Shown in pieces: positions 46,751 through 57,238 of a stretch of 64,000 bases of DNA. The position numbers and the translations under genes are program-made. Every line of letters starts with the position of its first letter. Positions within the stretch are counted from its first letter, which is position 1. Under the pieces are notes generated by a model. The model ran no database searches. It had not been told where the DNA came from and saw only the letters and a program-made list of their open reading frames with translations. This DNA comes from Excoecaria cochinchinensis (lineage: Eukaryota; Streptophyta; Magnoliopsida; Malpighiales; Euphorbiaceae), in NCBI GenBank assembly GCA_947683425.1, contig CANTUQ010000159.1, positions 3,982,001 to 4,046,000 of the forward strand. The letters are read 5' to 3'.

Positions 46751-46883
46751 TGAAACCTCCTTGTTGTCCAAAATAGACGCACTTGTAAATACCTTTACAA
46801 GTTGCCAATGGATCCTCAATTGGCCGATCGCCCTCAAGCGGGCGATCAAAGGGGCGGCCTGCGGGGTCCGGCGTGCGTCACAG

Positions 46884-46901
46884 TGGCGACTCCACTGGGG
46901 A
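46884..46901 (+). promoter_or_regulatory. Element F primer-binding site (tRNA-Arg type)
   Basis: TGGCGACTCCACTGGGGA, one base after the LTR end. It is identical to A, B and C. Confidence 0.9.
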
Positions 46902-47791
46902 CTTTGGTTCGAGACTTTGATTTGAAAATACTGTTGATTAAGATTTATGATTAAATTTTAGTTTATAAATTCGCTTTCTTTCAAATTTGCATTTACATCC
47001 CATTAGAGCCTTAGACTATGCTAGATTGGTCCTTTCTAAACCTCGGTGCATTCCCGAAGCACAACCCTATGTTCACTCAATATAGGGAAGTGTTAAGGAT
47101 AATCACCAGCCCGAGCCTCGTACCATTTGGTATATAAAATGGAGACCTAATTGGTCGTTACGCTCACGACGAGCTAGACCAGTTGGCAGGGACCATGCTT
47201 GGGTAGACCTAAAGTAACACCACCCTTGACCAAAACTCACATAATGGCCGTAGATACTTCCCCTAGGTAATATGAACCGTAATACCTTGCCTGCTGTATG
47301 GGTCCTTATGTATTGTGTGAGTCCAAATGTCTTGCTTGGTTACCTAGCCAAAGGCTTTCATGCCCCGGTAGGGCCACGTCGATATATTTGGATTACTTAA
47401 ATATGTAATGGCCATTTCCCATGCGCTTGTGCATTAGTTTAGGAGTGTTATGCTGCCGGTTTTTTGCCATGCACCATGCGTGTCCATCGGGTTCCCTGTT
47501 GACCCATGGGCTAATCTTGCCTAGGGAAGAGACTATGACCACGTGTGCGAAATTAATAAGGGTGGAAGGACTTATCTGCTTGTATGTGACTTGCGGGTGT
47601 TCAATATCACGATCATTCATTTCATTTGCATTCATACATCATTCTAACTCCTTGTTTCTACAGTAATCATAGATCTGCCCAGGTGGACGAGAGGACCCGC
47701 GAGGCGATTGATCCGAACTTCCGTGTTTGAATCACCAGAAATGGAAAGCTTCTTATAGAACTATCCAGAAACCAGCTGTACCGCATCAAAG
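46902..47791 (+). other. Element F leader
   Basis: No gene is seen. The leader is very similar to that of B over most of its length, including CCCTAT...ATAGGG (near 47064-47090). A pyrimidine run ends in ACAG at 47660-47663; here the following codons contain a stop, which fits the run being a splice acceptor or untranslated. Confidence 0.6.
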
Positions 47792-50700
47792 ATAGCTAAC
47801 TCGCCAAGGGGAAATGATGCCACTAGGGCTTTGATTGCTGAAGAGGTTGGTAGAAGATTTGAGGAATTTGAGGGTCGGATTATGAATATGTTGGCTGCAT
47901 TAACCTAGCGTACTGCTCCGCAAGACCCACTTCCTCCTCCCATGAGACAAAATGAGCGGGGGGAGGATAGAGAAGAAAGGCAGGAAGAGATCCGACCACA
48001 GCCGGTGGATTTGAGGTCAGTAGCATCAGGGGTTCAGAGGAGAAGACCGGTTCAGAGGTTAGAGGATGACCGCATGGATGAGGATTATGAAGAGAGTGTC
48101 GTGTCGGAAAAGGGGAAAGCGCCCCAGTCAGAAGAGACCATGTGGAAGAAAGTGGAAGAGAAGTTTGAGGCGATCGCTCGAATGTTGAGTAGGGGTCAAG
48201 GAATGAATCCTGAAGATAAGGAGCTGGAAGGAGAGGATCCGATCCCATACAATTTCAAAATGCCAGATGTTCCCAAATTTGATGGTACCTCTGACCCAAC
48301 TGCCCATGTGAAGTAGTACTCATTGATCATGAAGGGGACCACCTTGGCGAAGAGACAAAAGGTGGAATATTTTTGCTTAAGTTTGACTGGTCCGGCTATA
48401 GATTGGTACCATGGCCTTGACCGTAGAACCAAAGAAGACTGGGATTCGCTGACGGAAGAGTTCTTGAGGCAATACGATTGTAATACGAGGATGGATGTGA
48501 CCCTCAAAGATCTAAAATTGCTACAGCAAAAGGTTGGAGAATCTTTCCATGAGTACTTGACTCGTTGGAGGAACAGAGTGATGGAAATGAGAAGGAAGCC
48601 GGAGACTCAGGACCAGATTAGATTATTCATCAAGAATGTAAGCCCATACTTGAGAGAAGGGTTGAAGATGAAGGGGTTAAAAGACTGGGAGTCCTTGAAG
48701 GATATAGCCATTGAAGCGGAAGGAGAGTACCTGGCCCGAAGAGCGAACAGTGATAGCTATGCCAAGAAGGGGAACGGTAGCCAGGGGGCAAGTAGGCCAG
48801 TGGACCCCAGTGGTAGCACCAGAAGAACGATTGAGGTGTCTGCTGCTGACGCAACCACGAGACGTTTTTCAAACTTGGGGAGATCCTTGTCATGGGTTCT
48901 GAGGAGACTGATGAAGGAAGGAAAATTGCAGCCATTGCCTCCTAGACCTGCCATGACACAAGGAATGTCGGGTCACAAGGAGAATGAGTACTGTACTTAC
49001 CATCAGCACACGGGTAATGTGATAGATAACTGTAGGGCTTTGAGGCATGTAATCCAAGACCTGATCGATACAAAGCAGATTACAGACCCTGAGAAGAGGG
49101 AAGGCCAGAAGAAAGCCGGATATAACAAGGTGCCCCCACCCGTGTTCATGATTAGATCAAGTTTACCGGAGGAGTTTGTCTTGAATGAATTATACGGCAT
49201 CAATGTAAACACTGCTGTCGCGAGCCTCTAGGAGGTGAGTGAAAAAGGGATGCCCGCTGCAGTGATCGATTGCTGGTCCACTAGTGAGAGTGGAAGTGAT
49301 GATGATGAAACTGCTGAGTTTCCTGACCCGTGGGGTTCAGAGGAGGAGGAAGCGAAAGAGCACAAAGGAAAAATGAAGGTAGGAGTGGTGACCCGCAGTG
49401 GGAGAGTAATGCCGGAAGTGGCAGCGCCTTAAGAGCCGGTAGAAGGTCAGAAAGAGAAGGGAAAGGAGCCTGAAGGAGATCAGATAGTCAAATAGTTGCA
49501 GAAGACACCAGCCCAGATTTCTATTTGGGATTTATTCAGACAATCCCCCTCTCATAGGCAAAGACTGGTAGAGGCTCTATACATGAAGACTGTGGCTATA
49601 ACGATTTCGCCTACTGCCTACTGAGCTGCTGGAAGTGGTGCAAGGAGGTGCTGGAGAGAGTGTGGTGTTCATGACTGCTGATTTACCGGCGGAAGGCCGT
49701 AACCACAATTGCCCTCTGTACATTAGGGCTCAAATCAATCAGAAGCGCACTTCTTGCGTGATGGTGGATGATGGGTCGTCAATTAATGTATGCCCTCAAG
49801 TAGCCATGGCAGCTTTTGGAGTGACGGGGGACATGCTAGCCAAATCAGATTTGATGATCACAGCCTATGACAATTCTCATCGGCCTACTTCAGGGACTTT
49901 CAAGGCGTTGGTCAAGACGGGGCCAGTGGAGACTGAGGTAGAATTCGTAGTCTTGCCCATACCTGCCAATTTTTCAGCACTGTTGGGGAGATCGTGGTTC
50001 CACAAGTTGGGAGGTGTTCCCTCTACTCTCCACCAAATGGTCAAGATACCCCACGAAGGACAAGTGGTGACCATCAAGGCTGCAAGAGAGCATCAGGTGT
50101 CGATACTCGAGATAGCAAGGCAGCCTTTTAGTGGATTCCACGTGGCCATAATCAAGGAGGAAGGGATAATAGGAGGAAGCCCACAAGTGCTAGCTATGAT
50201 GAAGAAGATGTCGTTCCTTCCGGGTGCTGGATTGGGTAAGAAATCCCAAGGGATGCCAAAGGCCATTGCCACTAAAGGTCAGAAGGACAGAAAGGGCCTG
50301 GGCTATAAAGGAGGAGCACAGAGAGGAGGGAAGCCAGCATAGGGGATTCTCCACCTTTGGGAAAGTTTTGTACCCGCAACAGCACTTTGCGCTTACACCG
50401 GGGAGGCCGAGCCTCGGTTAGTTGATGGGAGGATTGTGCTAGGTTTTGAGGTATTCAGTGATGTTTATGACTGGGATATCGGGATGATCAAGCCAGCTGA
50501 TGACTTCTGGGATGAATAGGTCTTGACCAACAGAGCTATCTGGGACAGGAAAGAGCCTGAGGAAGTGGTGACCGAAGCTATGCTGACTGCTCATATCAAA
50601 GGGAAGGCAAAGATGGAAGAAGCTGCTCAAGAGGTGGAGGAAGAGCCTCTGGTCAACCCTGATGATGCAGTACCGTCGGCTTTGGCAGATCCAGCGGGAG

Positions 50701-53700
50701 ATGAGGAAGAGACCGGTTTAGATTGTATTTTCATTCCTGAACTTTTTAATGATGTAAATGACAATTATAATTTTATTAATGAAATGAATGATTTTGCTTA
50801 CTTGTGTGATGTTTCTGATAATTTCAACATGCATGATCATGATCACACCCCATCCATATTTCATATTGATTCTACTGATACTACCCCATTTAATCTTGGA
50901 ACCTCGAAAAATCTAAAAGAAATCTTGATAGCATCAAACATAACTCCTGAGGAAAGAGAAAAATTTGAGAGAATAATTAAAAAATATGAAAAAGTCTTTG
51001 CTTTGACCTATGAGGACATGCCGGGAATCGATCAGAACGTCGCGGAACATGCCTTTCCAACTTATCCACACCACAAGCCTGTGAAACAAAAGCTGAGAAG
51101 GCTTAGGCCGGAATGGGCAGATAAGGTGAAAGAAGAGATTCGACAACAAATCGAAGCTAAGTTTCTGGTAGAAGTACAGTACCCCACATGGTTAGCCAAT
51201 GTAGTCCCTGTGGCCAAAAAGAACGGAAAGGTGAGGGTATGCGCGGATTATCTAGATCTGAACAAGGCTTGTCCGAAGGACGATTTCCTGCTGCCCCATA
51301 TTGATGTATTGATAGACAGTGCCGCCTATTGCGCAATGTATAGCTTTGGGGATGGTTATGTGGGCTACAACCAGATCCTCAATAAGATAATTGATCGGAT
51401 CAAGACGACTTTTGTCACAGAATGGGGGACATATGCTTATAGAGTGATGCCTTTTGGTTTGAAGAACGCAGGGGCTACCTACCAGAGGATGGTGACAAAG
51501 ATCTTGAGTGACTTAATCCATAAAGAGGTGGAAGTATACGTAGATGACATGATGGTCAAGTCAGCCACCAGGGAGGGCCACTTTGAAGCATTAGAGAAGT
51601 TTTTCTCAAGAATAGATAAGTACAACCTGCGGCTGAATCCCAAAAAGTGTATCTTCGGAGTAACTTCAGGAAAGTTGCTAGGACATGTGGTCAGCCAAAG
51701 GGGGATCGAAATTGACCCGGATAAGGTGAAAGCAATTAGGGAAATGCCAGTGCCGCAAAAGGAAAAGGATGTGAGAAGTTTCTTAGGCAAGTTACAATAT
51801 GTTAGCCGATTCATTGCAAAGCTCACCTCGATATCCGAGCTAATTTTCAAGCTGCTTAGAAAGAATCAGCCTGTGGTATAGAACGAGAACTGCGAGAAGA
51901 CCTTCGACAGCATCAGAGAGTATTTGCTGAACCCACCAGTACTAAGGCCGCCACAACAAGTCAAGCCGCTCATTTTGTATTTGGCAGTGGAAGATGGCTC
52001 TGTAGGTGCCATGATGGCTCAGGAAGATGAATTCGGAGTGGAATTCACAGTCTATTATCTCAGCAAGAAATTCCTTGCTTACGAGGTAAAATATGCAGAA
52101 ATAGAAAAGATCTGCCTCTCCGTGATCTGGGTATCCAAGATGCTGAGACACTATTTCCTTTCATACAAAGTACAGGCAGTGGCAAAGCAGAACCCTCTGA
52201 GGTATTTGCAAAAAGCGTCGTCTTTGCTTGGGAAAATGGGAAGGTGGTTGCTATTGCTATAGGAGTTCGATATCGAGTATGTCACTCGAAAGACTATCAA
52301 AGGGCGGGCAGTAGCCGAGTTCCTAGCCGATCATCCCATCCAGGGCGATTCACTTGAGTTCAATTTTCCGGATGAAAGCATAGCGGCAATCTCTGTTCAA
52401 GGTTGGCAACTACACTTTGATGGGGCTGTTAACAGTAAGGGGGCCGAAGTCGGAATCATCCTGATAACCCCGGATGACGAAAAACTTCCTTTGGCCAAAA
52501 AGTTGAGATACAGGGCCACTAACAATGAAGCTGAGTATGAGGCGTGCACTTTCGGACTGGAAGCTTTAATCGCCCTGGGGGCAAAGGACGTGGAGGTGTA
52601 TGGAGGTTCATCCTTAGTAATCAACCAGATTTGGGGAGAGTGGGCTATCAAGGAAGAGCGTTTAGTGTCATACGTCGAATATATGAGGGAGCTATGTAGT
52701 CGGTTTGAGAGTTGCACGTTCCATTTTGTGCCAAGGGATGAAAACCGATTGGCAGATGCGCTGGCAACCCTAGTGTCAATGTGGAACAATCCGGAAGGAG
52801 TAGCCATGAAACCAGTTCTAATCTCGAGTTCTGAGAGGCCTAGCTTTGAGGTCAAACCGTTAATGGAAATAGAGATAGCAGACGGAAAGCCGTGGTATTT
52901 TGATATCATGAATTATTTGGAAAGCACGAAATTTCCGGAAGAAGCTACTGAAAAAGACCAAAGAATGATCCGCAAACTGTCCACTCAATTCATATGCATA
53001 AATAGTGCATTGTACAAGAGGCAGGCCGACGGTATTCAGCTTAGATGCCTGGATGAAAGGGAGGCTCGGAAGGTGATGGAAGAAACTCATGCAGGTGTAT
53101 GTGGAGCTCATATGAATGGTTTGACACTAGCCAAGAAAATCATGAGACAAGGATTCTACTGGCTCACTATGGATAATGATTGTTCAAAGTACGTGAAGCA
53201 GTGCCAACTATGCCAGCAGTATGCAGATTTGAGACACCTGCCTGTGTCAGAACTACATAGCTTAACGTCTCCTTGGCCGTTTGCAGCCTGGGGAATAGAT
53301 TTTATTGGGGAGATCTATCCTACAGCATCTAATGGGCACAGATATATCATAGTCACCATCGACTACTTCACCAAATGGGTAGAGGCGGAGTCCTTTAAGA
53401 AGATCGATGCACGCGATATGGCAAAGTTTATTGAGAGGAATTTGATTTGCAGATATGGCCTCCCGCATCATGTAGTGTCTGATAATGGGGTCCAATTTAT
53501 GGGAGAAACGAGGAAGCTGTTTGAGAAGTATGGGATTGAGCACCATAAATCCTCTCCATACCGACCACAGGCTAAAACGTCAAGAAGATTCTAGCCAAAA
53601 TGGTGTAGACCTATAAAGATTGGGCAGAAAAGCTACCTTTTGCGCTGTGGGGTTACAGGACAATGGTTAGAACATCTACGGGTGCTATGCCATTTTCTCT

Positions 53701-54096
53701 GGTGTATGGGACGGAAGCAGTGCTGCCAGTGGAGGTAGAGTGGTCATGGAAGCCCAAATTCCTACGGCTGAATGGGCACAGCAAAGGTTGCAACATCTGA
53801 ACCTGCTGGATGAGAGCAAATTGAAAGCCTTTTGCCACAACCAGGTCTACCAGAAGAGACTCGCCCGGTCCTTTGGGAAGAAGGTTAAGAAGCATCCATT
53901 GGAAGAGGGTGACTTGGTATCCAAACAGATGAGACCTGGGGCACCGGATATTCGAGGGAAGTTCAGACCAACTTGGGAAGGGCCGTTCATCCTCAAGAAG
54001 CTGCTGTCTAAAGGAGCTGCAATTCTATCGGATAGCGATGGCAACGAATTTAGGGAACCGATCAATATAGACAGACTCAAAAGGTTCCACGGCTAA
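47792..54096 (+). pseudogene. gag-pol: Element F gag-pol, heavily decayed
   Basis: The domain order is that of B and C. The inferred gag start codon is ATA (47792) where B has ATG. Nonsense codons include 47906, 48314, 49229, 49430, 50340, 50518, 51879 and 52260, nearly all TAG. A duplicated CCTACTG near 49610 shifts the frame. The RT active site YVDD is intact (about 51535-51547). The archaeal-type RNase H follows (HFDGAVNSKG). In integrase, a 25-bp deletion near 53575 removes the stretch with the catalytic Glu of D-D-E, and a second short deletion lies near 53735. The C-terminal GPF module is intact to the stop. It is not functional. Confidence 0.93.
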
Positions 54097-54131
54097 AGAC
54101 TAAAAATAAAAAGAAGGGAATAAAATGCCCT

Positions 54132-54270
54132 GCAGGTCGAAAACCAAAAAAAGGCGGCTTTGCTAAAATTGGGCGCCTCGACAGGGTGAAAACCGAAAAA
54201 GGCATCCTGTGCAAAAATTAGAGGCATGAGAGAAAATGTCCGATCGAGAAAACCCGAGAGGGCCGATTGG
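54132..54270 (+). other. Post-pol hairpins 1-3 of F
   Basis: Hairpins lie at 54132-54163, at about 54180-54211 (ACAGGGTG with CATCCTGT) and at 54240-54270 (CCGATCG with CGATTGG). Against B, the first pair of hairpin 3 changes U-A to C-G, and others change A-U to G.U, so pairing is kept while sequence drifts. Hairpins 6 and 7 are inside the antisense intron. I see no gene between 54271 and 54488. Confidence 0.6.
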
Positions 54271-54488
54271 TAACAGGAGTTGATGCTATCAAGATTTGGT
54301 TTCATGAATTAATAGGGCGTACACAGTCGAGTTAATGTCAAAAATAGATCATGTATGCGGAAATTCTGTGGAAATGTACACAATTTTGTGAAATAAAACA
54401 AGAATTATTCTTTTTATTTCAGTTATTTTCTAGTTCTGTTTTGAAAAGAAACATAGTGCCCCAAAAGGGTGTACATGTGTAAGATAAG

Positions 54489-55791
54489 CTAGGTCCTACC
54501 GCTACTTTCGCCGGCCAAATGTTTAAGTCCTCGCGTCCTGTTGTCAGATGCCAGGCTGAGAACCCATGTTTTATATTCGCTGGTAGAGGCCACGGAATGA
54601 GCTCCGAATCGGGGTATGACGATCTTAACCGGAAGTTGGCTCCACAGCTCATGATAGCGAGAAGCAAAGGCAGCAGAAAAAGCTCCTCCCCAAAAGGATA
54701 ACGGGACCCTCACCACATCTTGGGTCATCCCGAGCTGACGAGCACATCGAGCCACAATGCAGAAGGTGGCCTGATGAAGCCCGCATAGAGGAATACACCC
54801 TGATGATCCGTCAACGACTGTATGAGACAAAAGGAACCAGGCAGACACGAAACTAATGTCATCATCTGATAGCTCGCCAAATCTAGCGGTGCCTTCATCA
54901 AGAGTTGTGAAAGAATACAACCGTCGACGCGGGAGGAAGTTTCTTGGTGAGTATTCTGCGATGACTCGGGGAGGTGGATCTGACAGCATCTTCAGTTTCT
55001 CCTGCAACCATATCTAAAAAAAAAAAAGCCGCTGGAGTAAGTTGGGTATACTTCAGGCAAAAATTAGGCATAGGGTTGTGTGAAAATTCGAAAGGACGCA
55101 TTTCCCGCTAAGAAAAGCTAGTGTGAAATCCACAAGGGACGCACTACCTTTTAAAATAATGACGTACCTGGAGTAATAAGGGGCTTTCGATGAATGAGGT
55201 GGTGGATCCAGAGCGTACAGCGTCCAGACCCAGGATGGTTTCGGCCAGAATGAGGGGAAAGGGGGAAAATTTGCGGTGAAAATCATCTAGAACCCCAAAC
55301 AGACGGAGGTCGCCAACCAAGTCTCCTGGAGCTATGGTCAAGAAGCTCATCATACAGAATAAGAACATAATGCTTACCCGATATGTGGGGACATCAGAAA
55401 ATCTGTCTAAAGCCTCGATCAATGGCTCGAACGGAAAAGTGGGACCCTGTGAGACCAGCCGAGCGGCCTCGGAAGCAGCTATGCCTAGAGATAGGGCGAT
55501 ATCCCGAATCTGAATCAGACCACAGCGAGGGACGCAGGGCAGAGCATGGGGAGGATACCATGCTCCAGTAATAGCAGCGAATTCCTCAAGCAGGGGGCAC
55601 AACTCTTGATAAGTAAACTTGAAAACATGGAAGCAGGGGTTCCAAAAATGGGTTGCAGATAGGAGTAAGTTGTGGTCTATTTTGGCTCTCCGTAAGTGTT
55701 TTAGCCCGGACAGAGTGGTAAGGGCATTATTTTCCCAGGTGTGAGCGTCATCTAAGATGCGGTACATCTTATGGAAAGGAGGAGAAGTCAT
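54489..55791 (-). CDS. Antisense accessory gene, DUF7745/plant-mobile-domain-like, two exons
   Basis: The gene runs opposite to gag-pol. Exon 1 is 55791-55168 (208 codons, start ATG at 55791) and exon 2 is 55013-54489; together they encode about 382 residues with no stop. Exon 1 shows the family pattern FWNPCFHVFKFTYQELCPLLEEFAAITG. Joining the exons restores the typical LLLQ-then-W-L-E-L motif, which is interrupted in the unspliced sequence. Exon 2 shows GCIPLCGLHQATFCIVARCARQLG and YKTW. Such proteins are common in plant genomes and around Tat-lineage elements, where extra antisense ORFs are known. The molecular function is unknown. A TATA box for this strand lies at 55875-55869. The C-terminus could continue in another exon. 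It is open although gag-pol next to it has many stops. Confidence 0.7.
55014..55167 (-). other. Predicted intron of the antisense gene
   Basis: The donor is CAG|GTACGT (exon ends 55168) and the acceptor is a T-run followed by TAG (55015-55014). Length is 154 bp, phase 0. The intron holds hairpins 6 and 7 of the post-pol series. Its sequence is conserved in B, C and E, even where the exons have been lost. Confidence 0.65.
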
Positions 55792-55868
55792 CCTTTAAAA
55801 GTCAAAGATTGAAGATAGAAAAGGGTCAAAATAAGAAAAAAGCACAAATCCCAAGGAAAATTGGTCAA

Positions 55869-56080
55869 ATTTATAGGGACACTCCGCAGACGGCCTGCCT
55901 GTGCCTCAGTGGCGGTGGCCTACCCATTGGAAGTCATCCACCTGGCAGATGCATGTATCATCATTGCATTTATCACGCGCATTAATTACGCATTAAATGA
56001 GGGAATTTTGAACGACAGACGGGCAGCCCGTGTGTCGCTCCTGGAGGAGCCCAACCCGTCCGTCACGAAAAGCTATATAA
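55869..56080. promoter_or_regulatory. Candidate internal bidirectional promoter
   Basis: TATAAAT on the minus strand (55875-55869) points to the antisense gene, and TATATAA on the plus strand (56074-56080) points to the sense gene. The roughly 200 bases between contain GACGGCCTGCC, the dyad ACGGGC-A-GCCCGT (56019-56031) and CCGTCCGTCACG. These motifs are of the same kind as in the LTR promoters of A, B and F. Confidence 0.5.
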
Positions 56081-56278
56081 GCAGGTGGAGACTAATGGAC
56101 AGGCAGTTTTTGGCCTTTGTCTTCTTGCTTTCCTCCTTCAAAACCGTCCCTCATTGCGGTTTTTCTCACTTTTCTTCATCTTTCCACATTTTTTTCTTGC
56201 ATTTTCTTGTTCTTTATGCTACCGGGCACCCAGTGAAGTATATTTTCTCCGTTTTCATCATTTTTCTACCAATTACAG

Positions 56279-57035
56279 GTTAGTAGTTGCTTTTTTTACT
56301 ATTATTATCTATGTTTCTTCTACTTATTTGCTTCTTCTTATCTTAATTTAAAGTAAAAGAAATTTATTTTTTCATTTTTTTTATTATTGCTAAAGAGTGT
56401 TAGGATGGATATTGTGCTAGGATGGATATTGTGCCTTAATAATTAGCCTTAGGTACTGCTTAAATAAATAATTTTGGTATATATTTTTCCTCAATTACAC
56501 TACTAGACAACTTTACATGAAAATTTTGTTGCCTTGAATTCTAATAAAGCATGCTTGCTTAGAAATGAGAAATGCTTACGCATATATTAGTTGTGAAGCC
56601 AATAAATATTGTGCTGCTGTTGGGGCCTGAGGCCTATGGTTTTCTCGTTTTTCATGCAGGGAGTGGGGCACACCCTTGCCGGGGTGCTGCCTAAATTTTT
56701 ATTTTTATAATTGATTATTGGGGCCTGAGGCCTGTCGTTATTTTGCATTTGCTAATGCAGGGGGGTGGGCACATCCCTGCTGGGATGTTGCCCAATTTTT
56801 TTATTATTATTGTTATTTCATTATTAGGTTATTATTATTTATTTTTATTTTTATTTTCATTTTTATTTTTATTTCTTATGTTTTATTTTTTTATTTTTTT
56901 TATTTTTATTTTTCCCTTATTTCTTTTTCGGGTTAGACCCTCCTTGTCTGGGGGATACCCGATTTGCCTTATACCATAAATCGAATCTATTTATGGCCGT
57001 TATGTTAATTTAATTGCATAACTTATTTCTTGTAG
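56279..57035 (+). other. Predicted 5'-UTR intron of the sense accessory gene
   Basis: The donor is ACAG|GTTAGT at 56279. The acceptor is TTTCTTGTAG ending at 57035, one base before the ATG at 57037. Length is about 757 bp, T-rich. It contains a short repeated segment 'ggggcctgaggcct' (near 56622 and 56720). A long first intron after a TATA-driven short exon is typical of plant genes. Confidence 0.5.
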
Positions 57036-57238
57036 GATGCCTCCACGATGACGTATCCCACAGGGCCAGCCTGAGCTGCAGGCTCCGGGTTGGATGGACA
57101 CTGGGGCTGCGCAGAGATATAGAGCACTGGTTCAGGTGGAGTTCCGAGCCAGTTGCTTCATTTCTAGGCCATTCCTAGAGGCCTTGGGGATGGCCGAAGA
57201 GATTGACATACTTATGGAGGGCACAGGCTGGGCGGAGT

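Larger units (their letters stand above)
44718..46882 (+). repeat. Element F 5' LTR
   Basis: The LTR is about 2.17 kb, TGTAAGCACCGTGTCCCGAG to GCGTCACA. GC-rich CCGACG/CCCGTC motifs at 44915-45060 precede a TATA box (45076-45082). More such motifs lie at 45525-45690. A TTTA run lies at about 46003-46080. U5 carries the hairpin and second tRNA-Arg-like core. Confidence 0.92.
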
